NCBI RefSeq assembly: GCF_932526225.1
Contig: NC_064042.1
Location: 7,681,540 to 7,745,539 of the forward strand
Length of the DNA: 64,000 nt
Origin: Nematostella vectensis
Taxonomy: Eukaryota > Cnidaria > Anthozoa > Actiniaria > Edwardsiidae
Direction: 5' to 3'
Shown here piece by piece: positions 37,836 to 49,509 of the stretch. Position 1 is the stretch's first letter. Each line of letters starts with the position of its first letter. Below the pieces are notes generated by a model. The model searched no databases. It was given only the letters and a program-made list of their open reading frames with translations, and was not told the origin of the DNA. A program made the translations under genes and the position numbers.

Positions 37836-38320
37836 GCTTACTCTCAGTATACGTCTCATAAACATTTGCTACGACTATATATCACAGAACATGTTTGCTA
37901 CGTAGGTTATACCACGGAACATGTTTTCTACGTAGGCTTCATCTTAGAACATGCTTTCTACGTAAGCTATATCTCAGAACACTTGATGTTTGCTACGCAG
38001 GCTACAGTCCATAAAACGCCTGCTACTTAGGCTACACCTCAGAACACTTGCTCGCAGGCTTTATTATACTCGCTGTGTTTCTCATAAGCGTTTGCTACTT
38101 AGGCCACACCTTCGAATACTTGCTCGCAGGCTTTATTATACTCGATGTGTTTCTTATAAGCGTTTGCTACTTAGGCCACACCTCAGAACACTTGCTTGCA
38201 GGCTTCATCTTACTACGCTGTCTTCCTTATAAGCGTTCGCCCTTAGTCTGATTAACAGTTGCTATGTAAGGCTATACATTATCTGAGAATAGTTTTCTAC
38301 GTAAGCTACACCCACATTGT
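37836..38320. repeat. Degenerate tandem repeat (GCTACTTAGGCCACACCTCAGAACACTTGC type)
   Basis: Short units around CTACGTAGGCTATATCTCAG merge into about three longer units of about 70 bp containing CTTGCTCGCAGGCTTTATTA. Overlapping ORFs in two frames are artefacts. Confidence 0.8.
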
Positions 38321-38394
38321 CCAGCCATCCCGATGTTGCTTGAATTCCCCGAATCCAGACGCAACTTCGATCAGGATAGGAAAATCCTGTTACT

Positions 38395-38690
38395 CTCACA
38401 TTCCTCACTTTTGACTGACCTTGGAGGACTTAAAATATGGTGGGGTACCCATGGTAGCACCCCCACCCCACCCCTCTCAAATTCCTTACTTGTGACTGAC
38501 CTTGAAGGACTTATAATATGGCGGGGTACCCATGGTAGCACCCCCACCCCACCCCTCTCAAATTCCTTACTTGTGACTGACCTTGGATGACTTATAATAT
38601 GGTGGGGTACCCATGGTAGCACCCCCACCCCTCCCCTCTCAAATTCCTCACTTGTGACTGACCTTGAAGGACTTATTGTGATGTATACAT
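38395..38690 (-). repeat. About 80-bp array carrying copies of a 5' splice site (distal block)
   Basis: Four units with TGACTGACCTTGGAGGACTT and TATGGTGGGGTACCCATGGT. Read on the minus strand each contains AGTCCTCCAAG|GTCAGT, matching the 3' end of GTPase A exon 5 plus its donor. This block lies beyond the gene's stop codon. Confidence 0.85.
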
Positions 38691-39070
38691 GGTATCACCT
38701 TCCCCAACCCCATAGGTTATGTCCAGGAAACTTTTGTGATAACTTCATTTTTATTGGTTTATATTTTGAATATTGAATTGACTGTAACTACATAACTAAT
38801 GCCAATTCTTATTGTGAAAATCTTTTTATATTTCATTTTACTATTTTGTTATGATTCCATTTAGGTAGTAAAACAGGCCTAGACAGTGTGCTTGGGAATT
38901 GTTTTCTTCTAGTGGGGAGGATGGCTACACATTTACAGAAAGCCTTTAATTTTGCAGAGGAATAAACTGTCTTAAAGTGCACAGCATAGACCTTAGCTCT
39001 TTCTAGCTCAAATCATTATGTGATAATATACTTGTGCTTATATAAAATTTTGTATTTCATTCCAGACAGC

Positions 39071-39076
39071 TTTATT
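39071..39076 (-). terminator. Poly(A) signal of GTPase A
   Basis: AATAAA on the minus strand (TTTATT on plus), 14 bp after the stop codon at 39091-39093; it would give a very short 3' UTR. Confidence 0.5.
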
Positions 39077-39090
39077 CTGTAGTTTTCAAT

Positions 39091-42000
39091 CTAAATTAGC
39101 TGGAGTCTCACCAGCTCTTTCTCGATCGTTGCCCTCATTCCATGTGGGAAGAAGTGAGTGACGTCAGACCAGCACTCGGCCAAGGTCTTGAGCCTGCTGA
39201 TGTCTTCCTGATGGAGCTTGCCTGTCACTGTCGTCACACTGTTCTCACTCCATTTGTACTTTTGCTGTAGAATCTCAAGGAACAGCGAGATAGGCGCTGC
39301 CAAAAACCAGAATCACGAAATATCACTTGACCAGATCATTGTAAATGAAGATGGCATACGACTAGGTTAATCTAGCCATACTCAGCATTGAATCGTCGAT
39401 ACCTTGAAGGACTAATATAGTGGGGGTACCGATAGTAGCACCTTCCCCACCTATCTCATTCCAAACTTTACTGACCATGGAGGTCTAATTTGGGGAAACT
39501 GATGATAGCACCCTCCCCACCCCCTCATATTCCTCACTTGTGACTGACCTTGGAGGACTAATGCCTGGTGCACACTAGTTACATAACGACATGCGCACAC
39601 ACACTCTTATCTTCGTATGTTCAAGAGGAAGAAAACATGTTATGTCCATGTCGTTATGTCAGGCTAAAAAGAGTGCACATGCCCATGTCGTTATGTTGTT
39701 ATGTCAGGCTAAACAGAGTGCACGCACCCATGTAGTTATGTCACTAGGCATAATAAGATAGGGTACCAATGGTAGCACTCTCCCCACCCCCCTCATATTC
39801 ATCACTTTACTGACCCTGGAGGACTAATATGGTGGGGTACTAATGGTAGCACTCTCCCCACCCCCCTCATATTCATCACTTTACTGACCCTGGAGGACTA
39901 ATATGGTGGGGTACTAATGGTAGTACTCTCCCCACCCCCCTCATATTCATCACTTTACTGACCCTGGAGGACTAATATGGTGGGGTACTAATGGTAGTAC
40001 TCTCCCCACCCCCCTCATATTCATCACTTTACTGACCCTGGAGGACTAATATGGTGGGGTACTAATGGTAGTACTCTCCCCACCCCCCTCATATTCATCA
40101 CTTTACTGACCCTGGAGGACTAATATGGTGGGGCAATGATGAAAGTACCTTTCTCTCCCCACCCCCTAGTGCTCCTAACTTTTCTGACATGGAAGGACTA
40201 ATTTGGTAGCACCGACTTTTTCTCCCACCACCCCCCACCCCCCAGTGTTCATCACTAAGCTGACCTTGAAGGACTGCTTTGGCTGGGGCCCCAATGGCAG
40301 CGTTCTGCATTGCGCTCATCAGGTCTTCCTCCATCTTATTTTTATTCTGTTGCTTTACGATCTTCACGTGTCGCTCAGCCATCGATAGAGCGAAGTGCAG
40401 GATGTTAAAGATCTGGTGCAAGAAAATCAAGAAAATTAGTATGTGCTCAGGAGTTATCGGCTTAAAGAACACTACTTAGGCTAGACCGTAACATCAACGA
40501 CAGGTTGATTATGCATTTATCAACATTTCACCATGGTTAACGATTATCAGGAAAATTAGAAGAGGAGTTAAATCCATTATTATTTGACGAGTTCCTATAA
40601 GTCGCGTGTTCTAATTAAAGACCGTAATAGGATATAATAGGATATGACTGATAATTTAGAGCGTATGGCCTGTTTAATAGCGCGGATTCTAATAGATTCT
40701 TTTGTCTGGGTTGAGGTTTCTTTTGCCCCTTCCGGAAGTAAACTGGTGACAATGTGGCTTTAACACTACCTGCAGCTCAGTATTGACGTTCGGTCCGGGG
40801 TTGTCCGGACAGTAGTTGGCCACAAAGAAGGTGTGGCTTCGCGAGCTTCCAGTGGCAGCGGATGCGTCGTTTAGCGCTTGCTCACACTCCGCTTCTGTCT
40901 TGAGCTTGTCTCGATGAGTCACAACAGTTATCGGTGAAATACCTAAAAAGGAAAGGAATAAAAAATACCTGTAGCAGAGAAGGCTTCTGTTTCAAAGCGA
41001 AGCCCCTAGATTTGTTTGGAGCTATATTAAATTTCTAATTAACTAAGCACTAAACTAAGCGCCAGGCATATTTCTCGGTCTCTTTCCGGTCATGAGCCAA
41101 CGAGGGACCGGAAACTATATGCTCTCTTTTATTATTGAATGAATGACTGAATCGTTTATTAACCCACATCGCAGGTTAGACCTGAATTACAGGGCAGTCA
41201 GCATACAGTCAAAATAGATAGATATATAAATATAGTTTACAAATGAAAATCCGTAGGTTTATTTGCAAGAAAATATCGAAGTAACAACCAACAATATTGA
41301 ATTTTAATACCTTATTAACGAAGTTTTATTGCAAGCATCTGAGTCACTTGCTTGAATAAGCCGATGGAAATGGATTCTTTGCATTAGTCAGTATCGCGCG
41401 GGAGCGTACAAGAACGGCGTGGTTGGCCCTCTTTAACTCACCGATTGGTCGTAGCGTCTGTCTGACCGGCAGCAAGTATTCTTTAAGCTGCCCTTTCTTC
41501 AGACGGATATCATTCGCTTTGACGACCAAAATGATACCATGCATTCGATCGCTGAAGTGATCCACCTCCTCCAGAGTACTCCCGAGATTGTTCCCCTCGA
41601 AGCCTTCGTCTTGCTCGCGTTTAATGGTAGACCCGGGCCTGACCCTTCCAGAGAGGATATCCACGAACTCACAGCTCTCGTTCGCGTTGTAGTTAAAAAA
41701 CCCTCGTGTGTCAACCAGTCTGAAGAACATCTCCTGTAGGAAGTCCTCTAGGATAATTGTCCCTTCTCGTCCGGTGGAGTTGATTGGCGCGGAACCCTTG
41801 TCCGATCTCCGGACGGTCCTTTCGCATGTGTTAACGAAGCAGCTTTTGCCGGAACCAGTCGGTCCGAAAACTCCAATGCGCAGCTTCGTCACGTCGCTAA
41901 TGTCAAGATTGCGAAAGCTCGCCAGATTGATTTTGTCGCCGAATTTGTAGTCGAACAGCGCCAGGCGCTTGGTGACGGCCTCTTCCTCAAGCTTCCGCAG

Positions 42001-42837
42001 CTGCTCCTGGTTGAAAAAAAAAGTAGATATTACTCAGATATCAATCTCTCCCACCCCTCCATCCCCCAAATACATAAACTGACCACCCCCCCCCCAAGCA
42101 TACCACACCTTTTCACGTAAAATCCGTTCTTCCTCCTCCCGTCTCCGTTCCTGTTCCTGTCGTTCTGCTTCTGCTAGTTGCTGTTGGAAGCGCTGACGCT
42201 CGAGTGCTGCGGCCTCGCGTTTTTCCCGCTCGATTCTCTCCTGCTCTTGCAGTTCCCTCTGACGGCGCTCATTCTCTAGTCGGCGTCTCTCCCTTGCCTC
42301 CTCTTCCTGTCTCACCTTTTCAGTGTTGTCGACGTAGGTATAACTCGTTTGGTTCTTGCTTCCTCCGCCCTAACAGAAGTCAAGAGGAAGGGGACAATTA
42401 ACTTGAGGGATCTTGAATACCTACTACTAAACTCATCGAACGGAACTTAAATCATCTAAAATCATCGAACGGAACTTTGAGCTTTAAGTCAGATTTAATT
42501 CAAGCTTCCCATTTCTTAAACAACCATCTTCTAAATATGAACGCTCCATTAAGATCTCGATTTAACAATATCTCCTATCACTAAGTCATTTTATTTCTCA
42601 AAATGGAGTAACGAAACCTCGATTCTCTCTCGAGGGGTAAAGTAACGAAAATACCCTTGGTGATATATTGTATGTGAAATATTCTGTTTCCTAAACTCCA
42701 TCAGCCTAAACTATATTGGTTGCAGCCATGAATATAATGTGCCTATTTTTATAGCAGACAAAGTCGAAAATGGCTTGTAAGAAAGGTGAAAAAATCGTAA
42801 AAGAAAGAAGAGGAAAGAGAAGAGTTCTTACCCCCAT
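39091..42837 (-). CDS. GTPase A: myristoylatable coiled-coil IFI44-like P-loop GTPase
   Basis: Six minus-strand exons join in frame: 42832-42837, 42109-42369, 41442-42006, 40770-40942, 40265-40412 and 39091-39296, giving 452 aa. The first coding exon is only ATG GGG; splicing creates the N-terminus MGGGGSKN, which fits the MGxxxS N-myristoylation consensus. Residues about 20-100 are a Glu/Arg/Gln-rich coiled coil. The GTPase domain has a P-loop GPTGSGKS (137-144), a switch-II DTRG (188-191) and a base-recognition motif THRD (286-289). Between them, EFVDILSGRVRPGS resembles the region after DTxG in IFI44 proteins. The C-terminal helical part (exon 6) has no recognised fold. IFI44-type GTPases are interferon- or infection-induced in other animals. 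The donor after exon 2 (GTGTGG) is weak. The paralogue GTPase B is at 57846-64000. The exact GTPase family is tentative. Confidence 0.85.
39405..40262 (-). repeat. About 74-bp array derived from the exon 5 / intron 5 boundary of GTPase A
   Basis: At least six units read about CTCATATTCATCACTTTACT, GACCCTGGAGGACTAATATG and GTGGGGTACTAATGGTAGT. The array runs up to the exon 5 boundary at 40265. The genuine junction (GTTCATCACTAAGCTGACC, then TTGAAGGACTGCTTTGGC and TGGGGCCCCAATGGCAGC) aligns with the unit on both sides of the splice site, so each unit copies roughly 35 nt of exon plus 40 nt of intron. Confidence 0.85.
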
Positions 42838-43575
42838 TTCGAGTCTGTATTATCGTCCTGAGAAATACTCTTGAGCAAGCTCAGACGTTTGTGTGCTATA
42901 ATCGAGCCTTATCAGAGGTTTTGTTAGCACGAAGGGAAAGTCCCGTGGATTTTGCCCGCTCGTTGGTTCCGAGAAATACCGGATTTCAATAACGCTTCAA
43001 TCTGTCACGCTGAAATGAGTCACATAAGAAAGCGAAAGTCTCGTGAGCATGCAAACAATCTGCTTGAGAAATATTTCTCAAACTTGATTGTAAATCACAG
43101 TCAAACATTTTGAAAATAGAGTCGAACTTATTCAGGTAAATAAAATTTGAATGGCAGGGGAAAATTCCCTCTTTATCAAAAACGCAACTCCGCAAGCTTG
43201 CATAAATACCTAGTAGGGACTTCCCGACGTCTTCAATAACACAGCGTCCCATTTTTATTTGTGGCGCATTGTTTATACTTTTACATCAATTTACATCTAG
43301 ACTTTTCACAATTTAAGTCTTTTAATTCTTATGGCAACTTTCTGGAGGATTTGTTTTTAGTAACAAAGCTTTTTATGAGCTCGGGCAGCTCGCAAAATCC
43401 AAATCCATATTACGCACATGCTGTTTTCATCTGGGGCTTTCCCAATCACGTCACACAATCTCAATTTCGTAGAAACAATAGATGACTTCATATTTCTGAA
43501 TTTCTTGGTAAAGCCACCCGCCTATGACGAATTCAACATAGGCTCATACTTCGCCTCTTCTCCGCTTGGTCCAAA
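42838..43575. promoter_or_regulatory. Divergent promoter region between GTPase A and D1
   Basis: The two start codons, 42837 (minus) and 43576 (plus), are 738 bp apart and point away from each other. The last 140 bp before D1 are conserved upstream of D2 (about 49370-49509), including ATCTCAATTTCGTAGAAACA. TTCGTAGAA at 43466-43474 is a TTCNNNGAA palindrome of the type bound by STAT factors. Confidence 0.5.
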
Positions 43576-46500
43576 ATGTCTGAGAAAACAGGTTCACCGC
43601 TAAGTTTTCACTTGTTTAACTGCGACAACACGTACGATTTGGATAATGTCGAGAAGCTCATAAAGGCCGTCGCTGGCGAGGTACAAGTCCACCAGACCTA
43701 CTTCCCTTTGCCTCGTATGACTCAGCTATCGCAGGAGCTGGAAGGGAAAACCATGGACTGTGCTGTGTTTGTTGTCCATGCTTACGAGTCAAGGCTTTCG
43801 ATTAACGAGCCGAGAGCTGGTATCGGCTACGCGAAGGTCTACCGCGCTCTACTTAATGCTACAGGTTGGTTTGTGATCGTACGATTTTATGCTTCTTTTT
43901 TTTGCAAATTCGGTTATATTCTTTTTATCATCACGCTTTTACGCTCTACTGCGGCCGATATGGACACACAATCACGCAACATACTACACTTGAAGCTCTC
44001 GTAAGCGACCACCTTGGGAACTGAAAATTGCGGTCGTTAACGGAGCTGGTCTCTTACGAGAGCGGTCGCTCAGAGAGCTTCGGCTGTAATGCGAAGGGCT
44101 GGGACAGAGGGTGGCTTTTAAGGAGGGGGGGGGGGGGGGGTGAGGGGGTTTTCGGGAAATTTAGTTAATCATTATTGCAGAATAATATAAAATCAGTAGA
44201 TGATCCAGGCGTTTCAAAGACGAGGGGGGGGGTACTGTATGCATATCAATCAATGGCTGTTGATGTTTTTCAATGGGCTAAAACAGTCTGAGGCGAGAGG
44301 GAAGCCTTGGGTTGTGGTTAGGATTTGTAAGAAATTCACAATAAAAACACACTAGACTCATCCACATCATTCAAACAGCCGCAGTGAAGTGTCATAAAAA
44401 TCGATTAGCTCTGCCCCTTTCTACATAATAGATGAGAAGGGAGAACATTGCTTGCCATATTCGCTCAAAACCACCTTCACCCACACGACTTTTCTCACAA
44501 AAAGGCACTTGTGTTACCAAAGGACCGCCCTAGAACTGTTCCCCGAAGATGTGTCCACGCTTTAAATTTAATCAAATCCACACAAACTCGTAAATGCCGT
44601 CACCATCAGGGGCGTGGCCAGGGGGGTGGCCCAGCCCCCCCCCTTCTAGCAGCCAAAAATTCAGTATATGTATGAGACATTATCTAAAATACAGGAGAAA
44701 ATGCCTTGAAAAGGCCTGTTAAAAATCCTGGCTACGCCGCTGAGCAAGCAATGTGCTCTCCCTTCTCATCTTTTATGTAGTGAGGCAGAGGTAGCTATTT
44801 TTTCGATACTTCACAAAGGTAATTAAAGTGATTACTTCTAACAGCTGGATGAGTCCACAAACTGTGAGCTTGGGCTCCTTGTGCAAAAAACGACAGACTT
44901 TGTTTGTTATGGTTAATGTGTATAAAATCCCACTTACAAATTTATTTCAAGATTGATTCCCCTTCCCCTTTTGGTGTGTTGCCCCGCCCCCTTCATTATA
45001 TCCTTGATATCCACCCCTGGCTTTTGATATCCGGATATAAAAAATAATTTTGGGAAAATACTTCCAGTGTGACTAAAAAACAACCTTACAATACATGTTG
45101 CCTTTATTTTTCCTGGATTGCTAGAAGCAATCCCCCTCCCCCCCCCCCCCGCTCCCCTACTCTCCCCCCAACCCCCATCTATGGTCTCATGTATATTGTG
45201 TCCCTGTTAGAGGGCCGTGTGCTGATTGTGATTGGTGGAGACGATAACTACAAGACTCAGGAGGAGAGGGACACCTCGGTGCTGTCCCAGTGGGCTCGTG
45301 GGAAAGTCTCCTCCCAGTTCATGGAGGAGTACATGAATGGCTCCCGCAGCTTCATCTTCTCATGGGATGAACACCACCACCCCATACATGAGGACGCTTT
45401 ACAACACTTCCTGGACCCCGGGAAGACCGATGAGTTTGTGCCCAAGCCACGCCCTCTGCCACCGAAACCACAGCCTGATGTGCGAGAGCAAAAAAAACCT
45501 GCATATAGTGCTCGGCCACACATGGCCTTCTCTACCCCCACCCTCCCCTACCAAGGACAGCCATGCTCAGCCCAAGCAATATCTTCTGGCTGCGGGAGCA
45601 ATTTATTTGCCCCAACTCATCCATATTCAAATGACAGGTACCCCGGAGTGGCACAGAATTCCGACGGTTCTATCCAGTCACTCCCAATAAAAGAAGCTCC
45701 TTTTACCCAAAACCGATCTATCGGTTACCCAGGGCACGCAAGTCAGATCACAGGAGGAACAGGGGCGACTAGCACGTATGGTAGTGATGGTGCACGTGGC
45801 GAACCACGCCCTTTACCATACGCACCCCTTGACATCAGCCCGAAGGTGGGAGGTTTAACACAAACACAGCCCTCACAAACAGGTAAGGAAAAAAATTTAT
45901 TTCGGGGGACGTTACTCCAAAGGGTGGCATGCCTACAAGTATCATGACGTTACTATCTTCAACTCTTTTTTGTCTTTTTTGATATAAAACGATTTGTGAG
46001 CGAACCCTGACAGTAGTCAACTTGACCGCTATATGTATTTGTAGTATGTTCAAGTGTCGATGGATGAAGTTCACCTTCTGGACCTTATAGAGTTTTCCTT
46101 AATAGAACTTACACCTACGGGACCTGAATAGAAATGACACCTTACCAACCTCAATAGAACGGAAACCCTAGCAACCTCAATAGAACGGGCACCTTAAAAA
46201 GAACGGACAGCTAAGGGAACTCAATTGAACGGACACTTAAGGAACCTCAGTAGAACGGACACGGCACCTGAGCAACCTCAATAGAGCGGACACCGAAGGG
46301 AACTCAATAGAACGGGTACATAAGCAACCTCAATTGAACGGACACCTTAATAGAACGGGCACCTAATCGACCTCAATAGAACGGACACTGAAGGGAACTC
46401 AATAGAACGGACACCTAAAAAACCTCAATAAAACGGACAATGAAGGGAACTCAATAGAACGGGCACCTAAGAAACCTGAATAAAACGGACACTGAAGGGA

Positions 46501-48406
46501 ATTCAATAGAACGGGCACTCTCAAGGGACCTCAATAGAACGGACACCTAAGACATTTCAATAGAACGGTCACCTTAAAAACCTCAATAGAACGGACACCT
46601 CAAGAGAACGAACACTTCAAGAAAACGGACACCTAATGGACCTGAATTGAACGGACACCTAAAGAGAATCAATAGAACGGACACCTCGATAGAATAGACA
46701 TACCTTCCCGACATTATAAAGTTTCCATTAATAGAGCATACCTGATTACCCACCACACGCCAGCGTCCCCGGTTCTTTTTAGTTTGAAAGTGTATTTTAA
46801 TACACATGACTGCTTCTTATAAACTATGCTTACTTTGCTATTCATGTCATATTTTGCAGTCAACAAAGGCCCTTCATTGCAAGTGTTTACTTGGACAAGC
46901 CGAAAGGAGACATTAGACATCGTCCACAACTTTATGTCATCAGTCTACAACAACCTCTCGCTCCCAGGCCCTCCCGACGCGCCGTCTGTTTCTTTTGATG
47001 GAATTTTAAGCCATCTCATCAAGGCTAAGCTCGATTATGCTGTGGCGGCGGTGGAAAAGGCACAGATTGAACGAGTTGTGAAGGATTTTAACCTCAGGAA
47101 TCTATGGCGCACACGTTTAGAGAGCTTTGCAAGGTATATAGGTACGTAAATTATTCCAAACCCCAGCCGCGCCCGCCCCAGAACTTACAACTCACTTCCG
47201 CTTGAAGCTACGCTTTTATTTGCTGCGTAACTGGAGTGAAATTGACTTTAATTCCATTTTATGTCCTGTTTGAAGGTAAAAAGGCAATAATCCTTGTTTG
47301 TGACGATGAAACGAATACCGGCCAGATGACGTCAGGGGGCGTACTTGACGTCATCCAACATATCATGAGTCCCAACGAAGCAAATGATAAACTGCTTGTC
47401 ATGTCATGGTTTATGAAACCTGGGGTCATCCACATGGACGCCTTGACGGACATCTTGCGTCACCATGGTGACGTTAGATCAGAGCACATCAGACAGGTAA
47501 AGCTTAGAAACGAAATGAGAGGAGGGGGGGGGGGTTAAAGTCAACTCGTGACAATAAGTGTGACAGCACCTTCTATAACGTGTCTTCCCGTGTAGGGTGG
47601 AGGGGGGGGCCATGGCAGAGATGAACACGAGGAATACAGAAAGCAAGTTGAGATTGAGAGACAGATACAGGATGCGATAAGAGATGAGCAGAAGAAGAAA
47701 TCCCGCGCTGCTCAATACCAGGTCGGTACGAATGGAAGCTTCGCAATTTGCTTACAGCTTTTTCAACATTGTTTCGTCTTTTGATTGTTAATGAAGTCTT
47801 GTTCTTTATTTGGATTTTGAAGCTTCATTCATCGCTTGTTCTTGGTTTCAGCACGAATCCCTACCTTGTACCACAGATTACCAAGATCTGCGCAAAGGGG
47901 GGCCAGGTTCCGAAAAGCTATCCAGCGCCCAGCCCAAGCTTTGTTATCAAGCTTTGCTTCAACATGGTAGAGTAGCCGGGTGTCTAGTAAGAGACCCACC
48001 GACATTCAAGGTGCCCCAGGAAATGTTACAAGACGCGCTGCGACTTAACCTGGACAAAGCGCAAACACTAGAGATCTGGGATCTCGGTGGTAAACTCATT
48101 CGAACTGAGCGCATTTTTGACGAGTTCCATCGTGTACTGCGATATCGTGCGACAATGGAATACGGCAAGCTTGCTTACCCAGATCACGTTTACCCCCCCG
48201 GATCCCAACCACCTCAGTACATACTGGACGACATGATATCTAGGAATAGCCAAGTTCCCAAGGCTGTTCTGACAATATGGGAGAACGGACAGGGGGGGTT
48301 AACCCCAGTTGTGGAGACCGAGTCCCCAAGATGGCGTCCGTCTTTACCTACATGGCGTCCATCGATCTCCTCGTTTTCGTCCAAAAAAAAGGAAAAATTT
48401 GTGTAA
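43576..48406 (+). CDS. D1: novel protein with an internally duplicated alpha/beta domain
   Basis: Six exons join in frame: 43576-43864, 45211-45882, 46860-47141, 47276-47496, 47596-47721 and 47852-48406, giving 714 aa. No named family is recognised. Exons 1-2 encode domain A (about residues 10-166): a strand/helix pattern with TMDCAVFVVHAYES, then EGRVLIVIGGDD and FIFSWDEHHHPIHEDALQHFL. A Pro-rich linker follows to residue 320. Exons 3-4 encode domain B (about 325-475), a diverged copy: KLDYAVAAVEKAQ, GKKAIILVCDDE and LLVMSWFMKPGVIHMDALTDIL. Exon 5 is Gly-rich then a charged helix; exon 6 is a C-terminal domain with RDPPTFKVP and LEIWDLGGKLIRTERIFDEF. There is no signal peptide or membrane segment, so it is probably intracellular. 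The strand order with D-C-A-V-F-V-V-H recalls caspase-like folds, but no catalytic Cys motif is visible; this is speculation. Poly(A) signal AATAAA at 48550-48555. Confidence 0.8.
43978..44092. mobile_element. Small palindromic MITE-like element in D1 intron 1
   Basis: ACTTGAAGCTCTCGTAAGCG at the left and CGCTCAGAGAGCTTCGGCTGT at the right are inverted, with an inner pair CTCGTAAGCGACC / GGTCGTTAACG and CTCTTACGAGAG. No target duplication is clear. Confidence 0.5.
44404..44805. mobile_element. Foldback element with an inner CAGGGGCGTGGCC element
   Basis: The outer arms TAGATGAGAAGGGAGAACAT (44430) and, inverted, GATGAGAAGGGAGAGCACAT (about 44775) share about 45 bp. Inside, CAGGGGCGTGGCCAGG (44609) and the inverted CAGCGGCGTAGCCAGG (about 44742) look like the ends of a second, hAT-like element nested in the first. 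Confidence 0.6.
46090..46700. repeat. CTCAATAGAACGGACACC minisatellite in D1 intron 2
   Basis: About 25 degenerate units of roughly 23-26 bp around ACCTCAATAGAACGGACACC. It is absent from the matching intron of D2, so it expanded after the gene duplication or was lost from D2. Confidence 0.9.
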
Positions 48407-48549
48407 GGGTCAAACCATTGGATTATTTTTTTTTTGTCTGTACAAGGGAGTTGGAACAGGTTGTGTTTAAGATAAAAAATGAGTCATCAATTTTCTTGCA
48501 GGAGGAGTACTTCAAAATGAGTTATTAGGTTTGAGTGTTTCTTTTCATA

Positions 48550-48555
48550 AATAAA
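48550..48555 (+). terminator. Poly(A) signal of D1
   Basis: AATAAA 144 bp after the D1 stop codon. Confidence 0.6.
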
Positions 48556-49369
48556 TTTGTTGAATGTCGTTATGTTGTCTGGAGTCTTCGTGCGTACTAG
48601 AAGACCCAGCGTTCTTTGCGGGCACCCCCATAGGTCCTCAGGAGGAGATAATCACGTGATTATGATAGTGGCCACGACTACAGCATATGCACATGAATGA
48701 ATTAATTTGAAAAGTATTTCCTGTCAAGTAAATGTTGTCTTTTTTTATAAACTTTTACATGATAATATCTGTTCAGTGGGAAGTTTACAGTCCTTTGGGG
48801 AGTTGAAAGAACAGTGTCAGTGGTTCTTTAAAGAAAAAAATGACATGATTAAAAGTACGATTTAGTGTTAAAACTGTGTGGTGTGTTTGAGTTTCTTTTG
48901 AGTAAAAATACCGGTTCGTCACAAAACTTCCTTGTACCCCCCACGCCTTCTATTCCTCCCCCCCCCCCCCCCCCCCCCCCCGCCTTCTATTCCTCCTCTC
49001 CTCTCTTTCGCTTGAATATTTAGTAGACTAATACCCCTTCCGTAGGATCTTTGTTGGGCTATACCCCATTCCCTCCCCTCTCCTCTCTTTGGGATATTTG
49101 GGAGTCTATTAGCCCCTCCCCCTTCTCCTTTCTTCTTTGGGATATTTGGCAGCATATTGTCCCCCACCCCTCCCCCTCCTCTCCCTTATTTTTTTGGTTT
49201 TAAGGTGGTAGCCTACTCACTTAAAAGAAACACGCACATCCTTAAACTTGAATTGAAAGAGAACACGCTTCTCACAGCTCGATAAGATTCACGAGCCACG
49301 TCAAAGCTTTTATGCCTTGGTTAAGACACTAGGAAATTGCTTCGGTTTAGTACTATTTGTATAATGGTA
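48556..49369. other. Intergenic DNA between D1 and D2
   Basis: AT-rich, with a low-complexity block (48940-49190) of poly-C and CCTTCTATTCCTCC / CTCTCCTCTCTTTGGGATAT repeats. No gene is supported. Confidence 0.6.
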
Positions 49370-49509
49370 GGGGCTTCCCCATGTCGTCACGCAATCTCAA
49401 TTTCGTAGAAACAATAAATGACATCATATTCCCAGAATTCTAGGTATCCACCTTCCCATGACGAATTCAACATAGGCTTTTACTTCGCCTCTTCTCCGCT
49501 TGATCCAAA
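49370..49509 (+). promoter_or_regulatory. D2 proximal promoter, duplicated from D1
   Basis: Near-identical to the 140 bp before the D1 ATG. It keeps the TTCGTAGAA palindrome (49402-49410) and CTTCGCCTCTTCTCCGCTTG directly before the ATG. Confidence 0.5.
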
